DNA from: Bacillota bacterium
GTDB taxonomy: Bacteria > Bacillota > Dehalobacteriia > UBA4068 > UBA4997
DNA length: 12,567 bases
Direction: 5' to 3'
Assembly (NCBI GenBank): GCA_017398165.1
Contig: JAFQHB010000146.1
Span: 1 to 12,567 of the forward strand
A program made the translations under genes and the position numbers. Positions 1 to 7,288 of the stretch are shown here, in pieces. The notes below the pieces were generated by a model. It made no database searches, was not told the origin of the DNA, and saw only the letters and a list, made by a program, of their open reading frames with translations. Within the stretch, counting starts at the first letter, position 1; every line of letters begins with the position of its first letter.

Positions 1-794
1 AGGTCGATCTCATACACGGCAGCGTACTCGGCATCATCGTCAGCCTTATAGACCACCGGCTTTTTCAGCTCGCGCTCTTTCAGATACTGCAGAGTCACTT
101 CATCGACCTCAAAAATACCGTTCTTGCCGCCGGCCTCGATAGCCATATTGGCCATACACAGGCGGTCATCCATCAAAAGATCAGCCAGACCCTCGCCGGT
201 AAATTCCATAGATTTATACAGCGCACCGTCCACACCGATCATACCGATGATGTGCAGGATAACGTCCTTGCCGCTGACCCACCGGCTCTTCTTGCCGCGC
301 AGCACGAATTTCAGCGCCTCGGGTACTTTGAACCACGCCTTGCCCTTGGCCATACCGGCAGCCAGATCGGTACTGCCCACACCGGTCGAAAAAGCACCCA
401 GAGCACCGTAGGTACAGGTATGGGAATCAGCGCCGATCACCAGCTCACCGGCGGTCACCAGACCTTTCTCGGGCAGCAGAGCGTGCTCTACGCCCATACA
501 GCCGACATCATAAAAATGCACTATGTTATGTTTGGCGGCAAACTCACGGCACTGCTTGCACTGCTCCGCCGCCTTGATATCCTTATTAGGTGCAAAATGA
601 TCCATCACCAGCGCGATCTTGCCCTTATCAAAGACCTCGGTAAAACCGGCCTTCTCAAATTCATTTACCGCCACCGGCGTGGTAATATCATTACCCAGAC
701 ACAGATCCAGCTCGGCCATAATCAACTGCCCGGGCTTCACACTATCCAGGCCGGCATGTGCAGCCAGGATCTTCTGGCTCATCGTCATTCCCAT
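1..794 (-). CDS. leuC: 3-isopropylmalate dehydratase large subunit, 5' part (runs off the left edge)
   Basis: LeuC with LeuD isomerises 2-isopropylmalate to 3-isopropylmalate in the cytoplasm, the second step of leucine synthesis, using a labile 4Fe-4S cluster. About 264 residues are visible. The start reads MGMTMSQKILAAHAG, and conserved aconitase-family segments follow: an FDKGKIALVMDHFAPNKD-like stretch near residues 55-73, GADSHTCTYGALG at 121-133, STGVGSTD at 136-143 and HIIGMIGVDGALYKSMEF around 181-198. These match the shorter Clostridium/archaeal type of LeuC/HacA. The cluster-binding cysteines lie in the missing C-terminal part. The ATG at 794 is supported by GAGGTG six bases upstream. 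The gene follows leuA after 61 bases with no terminator between them, so the two are probably co-transcribed. Homoaconitase or another HacA-type dehydratase is the alternative, but the position behind leuA favours LeuC. Confidence 0.93.
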   Translation of the reverse strand, partial: MGMTMSQKILAAHAGLDSVKPGQLIMAELDLCLGNDITTPVAVNEFEKAGFTEVFDKGKIALVMDHFAPNKDIKAAEQCKQCREFAAKHNIVHFYDVGCMGVEHALLPEKGLVTAGELVIGADSHTCTYGALGAFSTGVGSTDLAAGMAKGKAWFKVPEALKFVLRGKKSRWVSGKDVILHIIGMIGVDGALYKSMEFTGEGLADLLMDDRLCMANMAIEAGGKNGIFEVDEVTLQYLKERELKKPVVYKADDDAEYAAVYEID

Positions 795-855
795 CAAATT
801 CACCTCTAAAATTTTTGCTTATATTTTTTATCTTTATCACTTGTTTATAGCGGCT

Positions 856-2535
856 TTATTTATGCCAGACAGCCCACAAACGGTTCACCGCACTCAGTAG
901 CGCATTCATCGAGGCATCGATAATATCGCTGTCGATACCGGCGCCCCAGGCCACGTTCTTATCATCATCAATAACACCGACATAAGCAATAGCCTGAGAA
1001 GCCGAGCCGGAATTCAGCGCGTGCTCCTCATAGGTCAGCACGTGGATGTCCTTGCCCAACAGGGTCTTGATTGCCTTTGATACTGCATCCAGACGACCGT
1101 TACCGCTGGTTTTCAGATGTGTGATCCTGCCGTTCAGGCACAGGTCTATATCCGCCAGCATAATGGTCTTATCCACAAAAGAATACTTGCCGAAAGAAAG
1201 CGGCGTGTCGATATTCACATACTGCGTCAGCAGGATATCGCGGATCTCCTCATGCGAGAGTTCCTTATGCAGATGGTCGGATACGCTCTTGACGGCATAA
1301 CCAAAGTCCTCCTGCATCTTCTGCGGCATATTGAAGCCATATTTGGTTTTCATCAGATAGCCGATGCCGCCCTTGCCGCTCTGGCTGTTAATGCGGATAA
1401 CATCGGATTCATACTCGCGCCCCACGTCATGCGGGTCGATCGGCAGATAAGGTACCGTCCAGCCGTGCAGACCTTTTTCCTCATGCCATTTCATACCCTT
1501 GGCAATAGCATCCTGATGCGAGCCGGAGAATGCGGCAAACACCAGACGCCCGCTGTAAGGCTGACGCTCGTATACGTGCATACGGGTCACTTTCTCGTAT
1601 ACCTTGCAGATCTCCTGGATATCACTGAAGTCCAGCTCAGGGTCAACACCGTGGGTAAACATATTCATAGCCAGCGTCACGATATCCACGTTGCCGGTAC
1701 GCTCACCGTTACCAAAGAGTGTACCCTCGATACGGTCGGCACCGGCCAGTATGCCCAGCTCGCTGTCGGCCACACCGCAGCCGCGGTCATTATGCGGATG
1801 CAGCGAAAGCACTACGTTCTCACGGTATTTCAGGTTATCGCTCATATATTCGACCTGGCTGGCATAAACGTGCGGCAGGCTCATCTCTACCGTAGCCGGC
1901 AGGTTGATGATGACCGGCTTTGCGGCTGTCGGCTGCCATACATCCAGCACAGCATTACAAATCTCCAGCGCAAATTCCATCTCGGTACCGGTAAAGCTCT
2001 CGGGTGAATACTCAAAACGAATATTACCGGGCATATCAGCAGCGTATTTTTTCAGCAGCTCGGCACCGTCGGTGGCAATTTTGATAATCTCCGGCTTCTC
2101 CATACGGAAAACCTGCTCGCGCTGTGCCAGCGATGTAGAATTATACAAATGTACGATAGCATTCTTGACGCCCTTTAATGACTCGAAAGTCTTGGCGATG
2201 ATGTGTTCGCGGCTCTGCGTGAGTACCTGCAGCGTCACGTCATCCGGCACCAGATCACGCTCGATCAGCGCACGCAGGAATTCATACTCGGTCTCCGAAG
2301 CCGCCGGAAAGCCGACCTCGATCTCCTTAAAGCCGATCTTCACCAGATAGGTAAAAAACTCCAGCTTTTCATCCAGACTCATCGGGACGATCAGGCTCTG
2401 GTTGCCGTCGCGCAGGTCGACGCTGCACCATACGGGAGCCTTATCGATGTATTCCTTCTGCGCCCATTTCAGATCATTCACAGGCGGCATAAAATAACCT
2501 CTATGGTAACGGTCAAAATTCTTCATTATTTTCAT
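856..2535 (-). CDS. leuA: 2-isopropylmalate synthase, long form with leucine-binding domain
   Basis: LeuA condenses acetyl-CoA with 2-oxoisovalerate to give 2-isopropylmalate, the first committed step of leucine synthesis. The protein has 559 residues, the size of the yeast/actinobacterial-like long IPMS class. The catalytic TIM barrel carries DLRDGNQS (40-47, with R42 and D43), SPESF (around 177-181), the metal-binding HPHNDRG (246-252, H246 and H248) and NGERTGN (276-282). The C-terminal part, from roughly residue 430, ends in a regulatory-type domain with NSGSASQAIAYVGV, which in this family mediates leucine feedback. The start is ambiguous: the ATG at 2535 and the ATG at 2526 both have only weak Shine-Dalgarno matches (AAAG/GCGAG), and the longer form is given here. 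The stop is TAA. It heads the leu operon under the promoter at 2619-2647, with leuC behind it. The LeuA call is firm; a homocitrate or citramalate synthase is unlikely given the length and neighbours. Confidence 0.95.
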   Translation of the reverse strand: MKIMKNFDRYHRGYFMPPVNDLKWAQKEYIDKAPVWCSVDLRDGNQSLIVPMSLDEKLEFFTYLVKIGFKEIEVGFPAASETEYEFLRALIERDLVPDDVTLQVLTQSREHIIAKTFESLKGVKNAIVHLYNSTSLAQREQVFRMEKPEIIKIATDGAELLKKYAADMPGNIRFEYSPESFTGTEMEFALEICNAVLDVWQPTAAKPVIINLPATVEMSLPHVYASQVEYMSDNLKYRENVVLSLHPHNDRGCGVADSELGILAGADRIEGTLFGNGERTGNVDIVTLAMNMFTHGVDPELDFSDIQEICKVYEKVTRMHVYERQPYSGRLVFAAFSGSHQDAIAKGMKWHEEKGLHGWTVPYLPIDPHDVGREYESDVIRINSQSGKGGIGYLMKTKYGFNMPQKMQEDFGYAVKSVSDHLHKELSHEEIRDILLTQYVNIDTPLSFGKYSFVDKTIMLADIDLCLNGRITHLKTSGNGRLDAVSKAIKTLLGKDIHVLTYEEHALNSGSASQAIAYVGVIDDDKNVAWGAGIDSDIIDASMNALLSAVNRLWAVWHK

Positions 2536-2567
2536 CTCGCTTTCTTTTTATTCACGATATTGTCTGT

Positions 2568-2612
2568 TTATAATATCAGGATGTATAACACCCTGTTTTT
2601 ATACTCTGCCAT
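2568..2612 (-). CDS. Possible 14-residue leader peptide of the leu operon, rich in branched-chain residues
   Basis: Between the leu promoter and leuA, an ATG at 2612 opens a 14-codon frame reading MAEYKNRVLYILIL, closed by TAA at 2570-2568. Six of its last seven residues are Val, Leu or Ile, including three Leu (codons TTA, CTG, TTA). Leucine-rich leader peptides that sense charged leucyl-tRNA are known upstream of leu operons in enteric bacteria. Points against a classical leader: there is no Shine-Dalgarno sequence, because the ATG falls at the expected transcription start so translation would have to be leaderless, and no terminator hairpin with a U-tract separates it from leuA. The frame could therefore be chance. 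What is seen is the frame, its composition and its place; the regulatory role is inference. Confidence 0.35.
   Translation of the reverse strand: MAEYKNRVLYILIL
2577..2595 (-). promoter_or_regulatory. Hairpin in the leuA 5' leader
   Basis: On the minus strand CAGGGTGT and ACATCCTG pair over eight base pairs (one G-U) around a TAT loop. The hairpin lies inside the possible leader frame, covering its Val-Leu-Tyr-Ile-Leu codons. It is not followed by a U-run, so it is not a terminator by itself. A second, AT-rich six-pair stem (GATATT/AATATC) can form immediately after it. The dyad could equally be a DNA operator just downstream of the transcription start. Confidence 0.4.
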
Positions 2613-2618
2613 CTTATA

Positions 2619-2647
2619 ATTATAATTTCCTGCTGCACTTTTGTCAA
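2619..2647 (-). promoter_or_regulatory. Consensus sigma-70/sigma-A promoter of the leu operon
   Basis: On the minus strand TTGACA (2647-2642) and TATAAT (2624-2619) are both perfect consensus hexamers with a 17-base spacer. The predicted start is near 2612, giving a leader of about 77 bases before leuA. No T-box motif fits in so short a leader, and no CodY-like box was recognised. A promoter this strong would be expected to need a control layer downstream or an operator. Confidence 0.88.
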
Positions 2648-2696
2648 TGTTTGTCTGGCAAAAACCGCACCCGGCACAACAAAACCATCAGACACA

Positions 2697-2731
2697 AAAA
2701 ATCCCAAAGCCGATGCAGCCTTGGGATTTTT
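2697..2731 (-). terminator. Rho-independent terminator after sdhB
   Basis: On the minus strand AAAAATCCCAAGGC pairs with GCTTTGGGATTTTT over 14 base pairs (one G-U) around a seven-base loop, ending in a run of T. It begins about 42 bases after the sdhB stop and separates the sdh operon from the leu promoter. The A-rich 5' arm means it could also act on transcripts from the other strand, but no gene points that way here. Confidence 0.9.
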
Positions 2732-2772
2732 ATGCTCATCTCCTGATAAAGGGAGCTCCTATATATGATATA

Positions 2773-3546
2773 TTATTTATCCAGGAAGCTCTTGAGAATA
2801 TACGCATTCGCCTGGCGATTCATCGCCGCGATATGTGCAGTCAGATTGATGTGTTTCGGACATACCTGCTTGCAGTTCTGCGAGTTGCCGCAATCCTGAA
2901 TACCACCGGGTCCGGTCAATGCCTCCAGACGCTCATCAGCCTGCATACGGCCGATAGCGTGCAGATTAAACATACGAACCTGAGCAATAGCATTCGGGCC
3001 GACAAAATCAGACTTGCTGTTATAATTCGGGCAAGCCTCAACGCAGCAGCCGCAGGTCATGCAGTGCGAGATCTCATAAGCGATACGCTGGTCTTTCTCC
3101 GAAAGACGCGGACCGCGATCAATAGTCCAGGAACCATCCACCTGAACCCAAGCATGCACACGCTTCAAATTGTCAAACATCTTGGTACGGTCGACCATTA
3201 GATCACGGATCACCGGGAACTTGGTTAGCGGAGCCAATTCAATCGGACGATCACCGTATTTCTCGATTAGTTTGTCAGTTAGCGCGGCACAGGCCTGGCG
3301 CGGTACACCGTTGATCAACATAGTGCAGGCGCCACAAACCTCCTCCAGACAGTTACATTCCCACACTACGGGATTGACCTGCTGACCGTCAGCGGTCACA
3401 GGGTTTTTGCGGATCTCCATCAGCGCCGAAACAATATTCATATTCGGGCGATAAGGAATATGAAAATCCTGCCAATAAGAAGGCGAAGACGGATTATCAC
3501 GGCGTTTGATCTTTAATTTAATATACTGAACATTCTGCACAGCCAT
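2773..3546 (-). CDS. sdhB: Succinate dehydrogenase/fumarate reductase iron-sulfur subunit
   Basis: SdhB carries electrons between the flavin of SdhA and the haems and quinone of SdhC, on the cytoplasmic face of the membrane. At 257 residues it is normal length. The N-terminal ferredoxin domain has the 2Fe-2S ligands C66, C71, C74 and C86, in CNCLEEVCGAC plus a later C; C64 is an additional nearby cysteine. The C-terminal domain has C162, C165, C168 and C172 (CMTCGCCVEACP, with an extra C167) for 4Fe-4S, and C219, C225 and C229 (CGNSQNCKQVCPKHI) for the 3Fe-4S centre. The sequence resembles the Bacillus-type SdhB. The ATG is preceded by AAGGAGGG, which overlaps the sdhA stop, so translation is probably coupled. 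It is the last gene of sdhCAB and is followed by a terminator. frdB is an equally valid name, because the direction of catalysis cannot be read from sequence. Confidence 0.96.
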   Translation of the reverse strand: MAVQNVQYIKLKIKRRDNPSSPSYWQDFHIPYRPNMNIVSALMEIRKNPVTADGQQVNPVVWECNCLEEVCGACTMLINGVPRQACAALTDKLIEKYGDRPIELAPLTKFPVIRDLMVDRTKMFDNLKRVHAWVQVDGSWTIDRGPRLSEKDQRIAYEISHCMTCGCCVEACPNYNSKSDFVGPNAIAQVRMFNLHAIGRMQADERLEALTGPGGIQDCGNSQNCKQVCPKHINLTAHIAAMNRQANAYILKSFLDK

Positions 3547-3559
3547 TACAATTCCCTCC

Positions 3560-5299
3560 TTAATACTTTCTCTCGACAGGTTTCAAAAGACTGGTATCGA
3601 CTTCTTCCCAACTGAAGTCCGGCGCGCCGGTCTTTTCATTATAGATAGCCAGTGTAGTCTTCAGGAAGTTCTCATCATCACGCTTGGGGAACTCCGGCTT
3701 GTAGTGCGAGCCGCGGCTCTCATTACGGCGCAGCGCACCGCCCACGATAACACGTGCCAGATCCATCATACCGCGCAGCTGGCGCACGTACATTACAGTC
3801 TGGTTGGAATAGCCGCCCATATCGGTGACGTTGATATTCTTCCAGCGCTCCTGGAATTCCTGCAGCTTGACGTCAGTCTCTTCCAGATTTTTATTGACAC
3901 GCACGATAGTAGCGTTGCGATACATAATATCGCTCATCTCCTCGTGCAGCTTGTACGGATTCTCCTTGCCGTCCATTTTGGTCAGCTTGTCATGCTCGGC
4001 CTGCTGCTTACGTACCACCAGCTCGGCGTTGTTGCCGATGCTCTCGGCTGCAGTCTTAGTCAATGTGCCGAGGTATTTCACTACTGCCGGGCCGGCCACA
4101 GTACCGCTGTGCATAGCCGAAAGCAGAGAGTTCGCACCCAGACGGTTGGCGCCGTGATACATATAATCACACTCACCTGCAGCAAAAAGACCGGGGATAC
4201 GGGTCTGGTGTTCCCAATCAACGTGGATACCGCCCATAAAGTAATGCACAGACGGGAAAATTTTCATCGGTACTTTATGCGGGTCGTCACCGTGGAAAGT
4301 CTGGTAAATATCCATAATACCTTTCAGACGACGATCCAGATAATCGTCCGGCAGATGGCTCAGATCCAGATATACCTGATTCTTGCCGTCAATGCCGAGA
4401 CCCATATTAACGCATACGTCATAAATCTCACGCGCCGCGATATCACGAGGCACCAGATTGCCATAAGCAGGATAACGCTCCTCCAGGAAGTACCACGGCT
4501 TGCCGTCTTTGTAGGTCCACACGCGGGCACCGTCACCACGGGCAGATTCCGACATCAGACGGTTCTTGTCATCACCCGGCATAGCAGTCGGGTGGATCTG
4601 CACGAACTCACCGTTAGCAAAAGGCACGCCGTGCTTGTATACGATAGCCGCAGCCGAGCCGGTATTGATTACCGAATTGGTGGAGCGGCCATAGATCATA
4701 CCGGCACCGCCGGTGGCGATCACTACTGCATCAGCTACGAATTCTTTAATTTCCATAGTAGCCAGATCCTGTGCCACTACGCCCTTGCAGACGCCGTTAT
4801 CATCCAGAATCAGGTCGATCATTTCCCAGTTCTCATATTTGGTGACGAGCCCCAGCACTTCCTGGCGGCGCACCTGCTCATCCAGTGCATACAGCAGCTG
4901 CTGGCCGGTAGTAGCACCGGCAAAAGCGGTACGTTTATTCTTAACGCCACCGAAACGGCGCAGATCCAGCAGGCCCTCGCTGGTTCTGGTAAACTGTACA
5001 CCCATACGATCCATCGCATAGATCAGACCTGGCGCATTTTCCACCAGACCGCGTACCGGGGTCTGGTTGGCCAAAAAGTCACCGCCGTAAACGGTATCAT
5101 AAAAATGCTGGTCGACACTATCGTGCTCGCCCTTGGTATCCAGCGCGGCGTTTACGCCACCCTGAGCACATACCGAGTGCGAACGCTTTACCGGCACCAA
5201 AGAGATCAGATCCACCGGGATCTGCTTTTCCGCTATCTTTAATGTGGACATCAAACCGGCCAAACCGCCGCCGACAACCACGACTTTAGTTTTTTCCAT
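3560..5299 (-). CDS. sdhA: Succinate dehydrogenase/fumarate reductase flavoprotein subunit
   Basis: SdhA holds covalent FAD and the dicarboxylate site that interconverts succinate and fumarate. It has 579 residues, normal for the Bacillus-type enzyme. The N-terminus has the dinucleotide fold VVVVGGGLAGLMS (6-18). RSHSVCAQGG follows, with H41 as the expected covalent FAD ligand. Active-site candidates by family comparison are H236 (QIHPTAMPG), E251 (SESARGDG), R285 (VPRD, the proton-shuttle arginine), H352 (VHYFMGGI) and R386 (ANRLGAN). All are present, so the enzyme should be active. The ATG at 5299 follows AAGGGAGA with good spacing, and the gene starts 27 bases after the sdhC stop. It shares an operon with sdhC and sdhB. 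In an anaerobe it may run mainly as a menaquinol:fumarate reductase; that is inference. Confidence 0.97.
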   Translation of the reverse strand: MEKTKVVVVGGGLAGLMSTLKIAEKQIPVDLISLVPVKRSHSVCAQGGVNAALDTKGEHDSVDQHFYDTVYGGDFLANQTPVRGLVENAPGLIYAMDRMGVQFTRTSEGLLDLRRFGGVKNKRTAFAGATTGQQLLYALDEQVRRQEVLGLVTKYENWEMIDLILDDNGVCKGVVAQDLATMEIKEFVADAVVIATGGAGMIYGRSTNSVINTGSAAAIVYKHGVPFANGEFVQIHPTAMPGDDKNRLMSESARGDGARVWTYKDGKPWYFLEERYPAYGNLVPRDIAAREIYDVCVNMGLGIDGKNQVYLDLSHLPDDYLDRRLKGIMDIYQTFHGDDPHKVPMKIFPSVHYFMGGIHVDWEHQTRIPGLFAAGECDYMYHGANRLGANSLLSAMHSGTVAGPAVVKYLGTLTKTAAESIGNNAELVVRKQQAEHDKLTKMDGKENPYKLHEEMSDIMYRNATIVRVNKNLEETDVKLQEFQERWKNINVTDMGGYSNQTVMYVRQLRGMMDLARVIVGGALRRNESRGSHYKPEFPKRDDENFLKTTLAIYNEKTGAPDFSWEEVDTSLLKPVERKY

Positions 5300-5326
5300 G
5301 TTCTGTATATCTCCCTTACCCCAGAT

Positions 5327-5935
5327 TTAGGCCACCGAGAGCGTCAGCAGGATACCGACAGCCCACACGGACATAACCACAAACAAAGCTACTGCACACA
5401 GCGCAAAGATCTTCTGCGCTCTGTCACCCACGCAGATGCCCCAGGTGATGCAGAAAGTAAACAAACCGTTGGTGAAATGGAAAACGGCACTCACCACACC
5501 GATAACGTACAGCACCAGAGTCAGCGGGTTCTGCATCTGAGCCAGCAGCACACCAATTACACCCTCAGGCGTATGTACTGCCATACGCACGGTATAAACG
5601 TGCCAAATAATGAAGGCCAAAAGAATGATCGAAGTCACACGCTGCAGATAAAAAGCCAGATTCCGGTAATATCGGTATTGGAAAGCATTGTTCTTGGCCA
5701 GGAAAGCTATGTAAATACCGTAGATACCGTGGAAGATAATCGGTATAGCGATCAACACGAGCTCCAGCACAATGATAAACGGTGCATTCTTCATAAAATT
5801 GATGACCTGAAGATATGCCGCATTACTGATAAAAACAGAACTGTTCAGCAGAAAATGAAAGCACAGAAACAGCCCCAGCGGGACCAGTGCTATCAAAGAG
5901 TGGAATCTTCTGATATAAAAGTCAAATTTGGACAC
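5327..5935 (-). CDS. sdhC: Succinate dehydrogenase/fumarate reductase cytochrome b subunit (di-haem, type B)
   Basis: SdhC anchors SdhAB to the membrane and passes electrons to or from the quinone through two haems b. It has 202 residues and about five hydrophobic segments: roughly residues 14-30, 52-78, 98-116, 136-165 and 176-198. Four histidines sit where the Bacillus subtilis SdhC haem ligands lie: H27, H69, H112 and H153. Shared stretches with that protein, recognised from memory, include RRFHSL near residue 9, YGIYIAFLAKNNA at 72-84 and FHFTNGL at 152-158. The initiator is GTG at 5935, supported by AAAGGGGAT eight bases upstream. It is first in sdhCAB. A single-protein, two-haem anchor makes this a type B complex, unlike the two-subunit anchors of the E. 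coli enzymes. Confidence 0.93.
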   Translation of the reverse strand: MSKFDFYIRRFHSLIALVPLGLFLCFHFLLNSSVFISNAAYLQVINFMKNAPFIIVLELVLIAIPIIFHGIYGIYIAFLAKNNAFQYRYYRNLAFYLQRVTSIILLAFIIWHVYTVRMAVHTPEGVIGVLLAQMQNPLTLVLYVIGVVSAVFHFTNGLFTFCITWGICVGDRAQKIFALCAVALFVVMSVWAVGILLTLSVA

Positions 5936-6192
5936 TTTTCTATCCCCTTTCTTTTTACCCTTATTCTACATAAATACTCCAATATTTCAGATACAGCGTT
6001 ACTTTTATGCGTCTTGTGGCCATTGCAAAGCGATAAAAGCAGATCTGCGTCAAAAAATAATAGATGTAAAGATATTCTATGATGCCCTGTCAAACTCCTG
6101 CCGCATAGTGCAAATTATTGTAAAATTTTTCCACTGCATCCGTTACACATCTGCGGCCACCGATAAATTTGCTGCTGTACCGGCTGCTATCA
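5936..6192 (-). other. Gap upstream of sdhC, with a weak promoter candidate and a 10-base palindrome
   Basis: This AT-rich stretch lies between the endonuclease-IV-like gene and sdhC. The only -35-like hexamer at full consensus is TTGACA (6093-6088), but the hexamer 17 bases downstream is a poor TTTACA (6070-6065). TAGAAT near the sdhC start is another possible -10, without a -35 partner. A perfect palindrome GCAGATCTGC sits at 6039-6048. No clear terminator follows the upstream gene. Short minus-strand frames here have no ribosome binding site and look like chance. Confidence 0.35.
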
Positions 6193-7080
6193 TCAAATAT
6201 TGCTCTGCTGCCGCCACATATGATAACATCTATCATAAATATTGCGAAAAACCACCGCATCTTCATCCTGCGTACCGGCACTTTCACAAATTATCGTCGG
6301 CTGCCAGCCGTTCTCAGCTATCAGCCCGGCCAGCAGCTCAAAATCCGGCCCGTACTCCTTATCACACAGCGTGCGGTGCTTCTTCTCCCCCGCCGCGGTA
6401 TACTCAATAGGAGAGAAATGCACGTGCAGCCGCTGCAGAGCCTCCTCTCCCAGCGCAGCATCGATCGCATCCAGTATCCGTACAAAATCCTGCCGCCCGC
6501 GCAGCCCGCCGCCGGTCAGTGCATGGATATGAGCAAAATCAATAGTCGGCCGCACCCGTGCATCCACCTCACACAGCCGCAGCACCTCCGGCAGCGTGCC
6601 CAGCAGGTTTTTCTTGCCCATAGTCTCCGGGCAGAGATATACGTTATCCAGCAACCCCTCGCGCCGCACCTCGCTCACTATCTCCTCCAGCATAGCCGCT
6701 GCCCGCTCCAGCGCCGCCTCACGGCTCTGTCTGCCCAGCGTCCCGGGGTGAAAGACGACTCTCTCCGCCCCCATTTTATCCGCCGCCCGCAGCGCCTTGG
6801 TGATATGCGTCAGGCTCTTTTGCCGCACCGTATCATCCTCCGATGACAGATTGATATAATACGGCGCATGCACGCTCAATGCAATACCAAGCTGCCGCGC
6901 ACTGTGTCCCAGTGCCGCACAAAAGGCATCACTTAGCCGTACACCGTGCGTACACTCATACTCATAAGCCGTAAGCCCCAGCCGTGCCAGATACTCACAG
7001 GCATCCAGAGAACTCTTGTGTCCTTCCGCATAAAAATTGTCCGAGTTGCCGCCCGCGCCGAAAAACGGTCCTGAGCGCAT
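6193..7080 (-). CDS. Endonuclease-IV-like TIM-barrel protein (AP endonuclease 2 family)
   Basis: This 295-residue protein belongs to the xylose-isomerase-like TIM-barrel family that includes Nfo (endonuclease IV), which cuts DNA at abasic sites. Metal-site motifs occur in family order: HAPY (H71), HPG (H111), ETMG (E152), DFAHIH (D181, H184), HVHF (H219/H221), KKH (H235) and ESAGTQDEDA (E266). In E. coli Nfo the residue two before the last metal histidine is Asp229; here that place is Lys233, so one zinc ligand may be absent or replaced, for example by E232. The sequence matches a Bacillota subgroup often labelled deoxyribonuclease IV or simply TIM-barrel protein, so abasic-site activity is likely but unproven. 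The ATG at 7080 follows GAGGAG and GAGG motifs. The gene has its own promoter candidate (7149-7177) and is transcribed apart from miaB. Confidence 0.8.
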   Translation of the reverse strand: MRSGPFFGAGGNSDNFYAEGHKSSLDACEYLARLGLTAYEYECTHGVRLSDAFCAALGHSARQLGIALSVHAPYYINLSSEDDTVRQKSLTHITKALRAADKMGAERVVFHPGTLGRQSREAALERAAAMLEEIVSEVRREGLLDNVYLCPETMGKKNLLGTLPEVLRLCEVDARVRPTIDFAHIHALTGGGLRGRQDFVRILDAIDAALGEEALQRLHVHFSPIEYTAAGEKKHRTLCDKEYGPDFELLAGLIAENGWQPTIICESAGTQDEDAVVFRNIYDRCYHMWRQQSNI

Positions 7081-7148
7081 ATATCCTCACTCCTCAAAGT
7101 CTATACTCACATATATTCACCAACAGGGACATACATTCCCCTATCAAC

Positions 7149-7177
7149 ATTATAATATCCTACCGGGCAGAAAACAA
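7149..7177 (-). promoter_or_regulatory. Promoter candidate for the endonuclease-IV-like gene
   Basis: On the minus strand TTGTTT (7177-7172) lies 17 bases before a perfect TATAAT (7154-7149). The expected transcription start is near 7142, leaving a leader of about 60 bases. It sits downstream of the hairpin at 7231-7257, so the gene would be independent of the miaB transcript. Confidence 0.6.
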
Positions 7178-7221
7178 GCACGTTTTACCCTCGCCCGGCC
7201 GGTAATTTCTGTCTGCCGGCG

Positions 7222-7257
7222 CAAACAAAAGGAGCAGCCCGCACTATAGGCCGCTCC
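7222..7257 (-). terminator. Terminator-like hairpin closing the recJ-miaB transcript (possibly bidirectional)
   Basis: On the minus strand GGAGC, a one-base mismatch and GCC pair with GGC and GCTCC around a nine-base loop (7257-7231), followed by TTTTGTTTG. The other strand also shows a T-run (ACTGTTTTTTTG) after the same stem, so it could stop transcription both ways. It is the first terminator-like structure after miaB, about 200 bases past its stop. Confidence 0.7.
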
Positions 7258-7288
7258 ACTGTTTTTTTGTTTTGAAATAAAGCTGTTA

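Noticed and set aside
2536..2696. T-box or other large riboswitch upstream of leuA
   Set aside because: The predicted leader is only about 77 bases, with no T-box sequence, no specifier-like large stem and no terminator before leuA.
3704..5242. 512-codon open frame on the plus strand, opposite sdhA
   Set aside because: It is antisense to a complete, motif-rich sdhA, with low-information His/Gln/Ile-rich sequence and no start signals.
5893..6287. Short minus-strand frames between sdhC and the endonuclease-IV-like gene
   Set aside because: They overlap the ends of real genes, lack Shine-Dalgarno sequences and resemble no known small protein.
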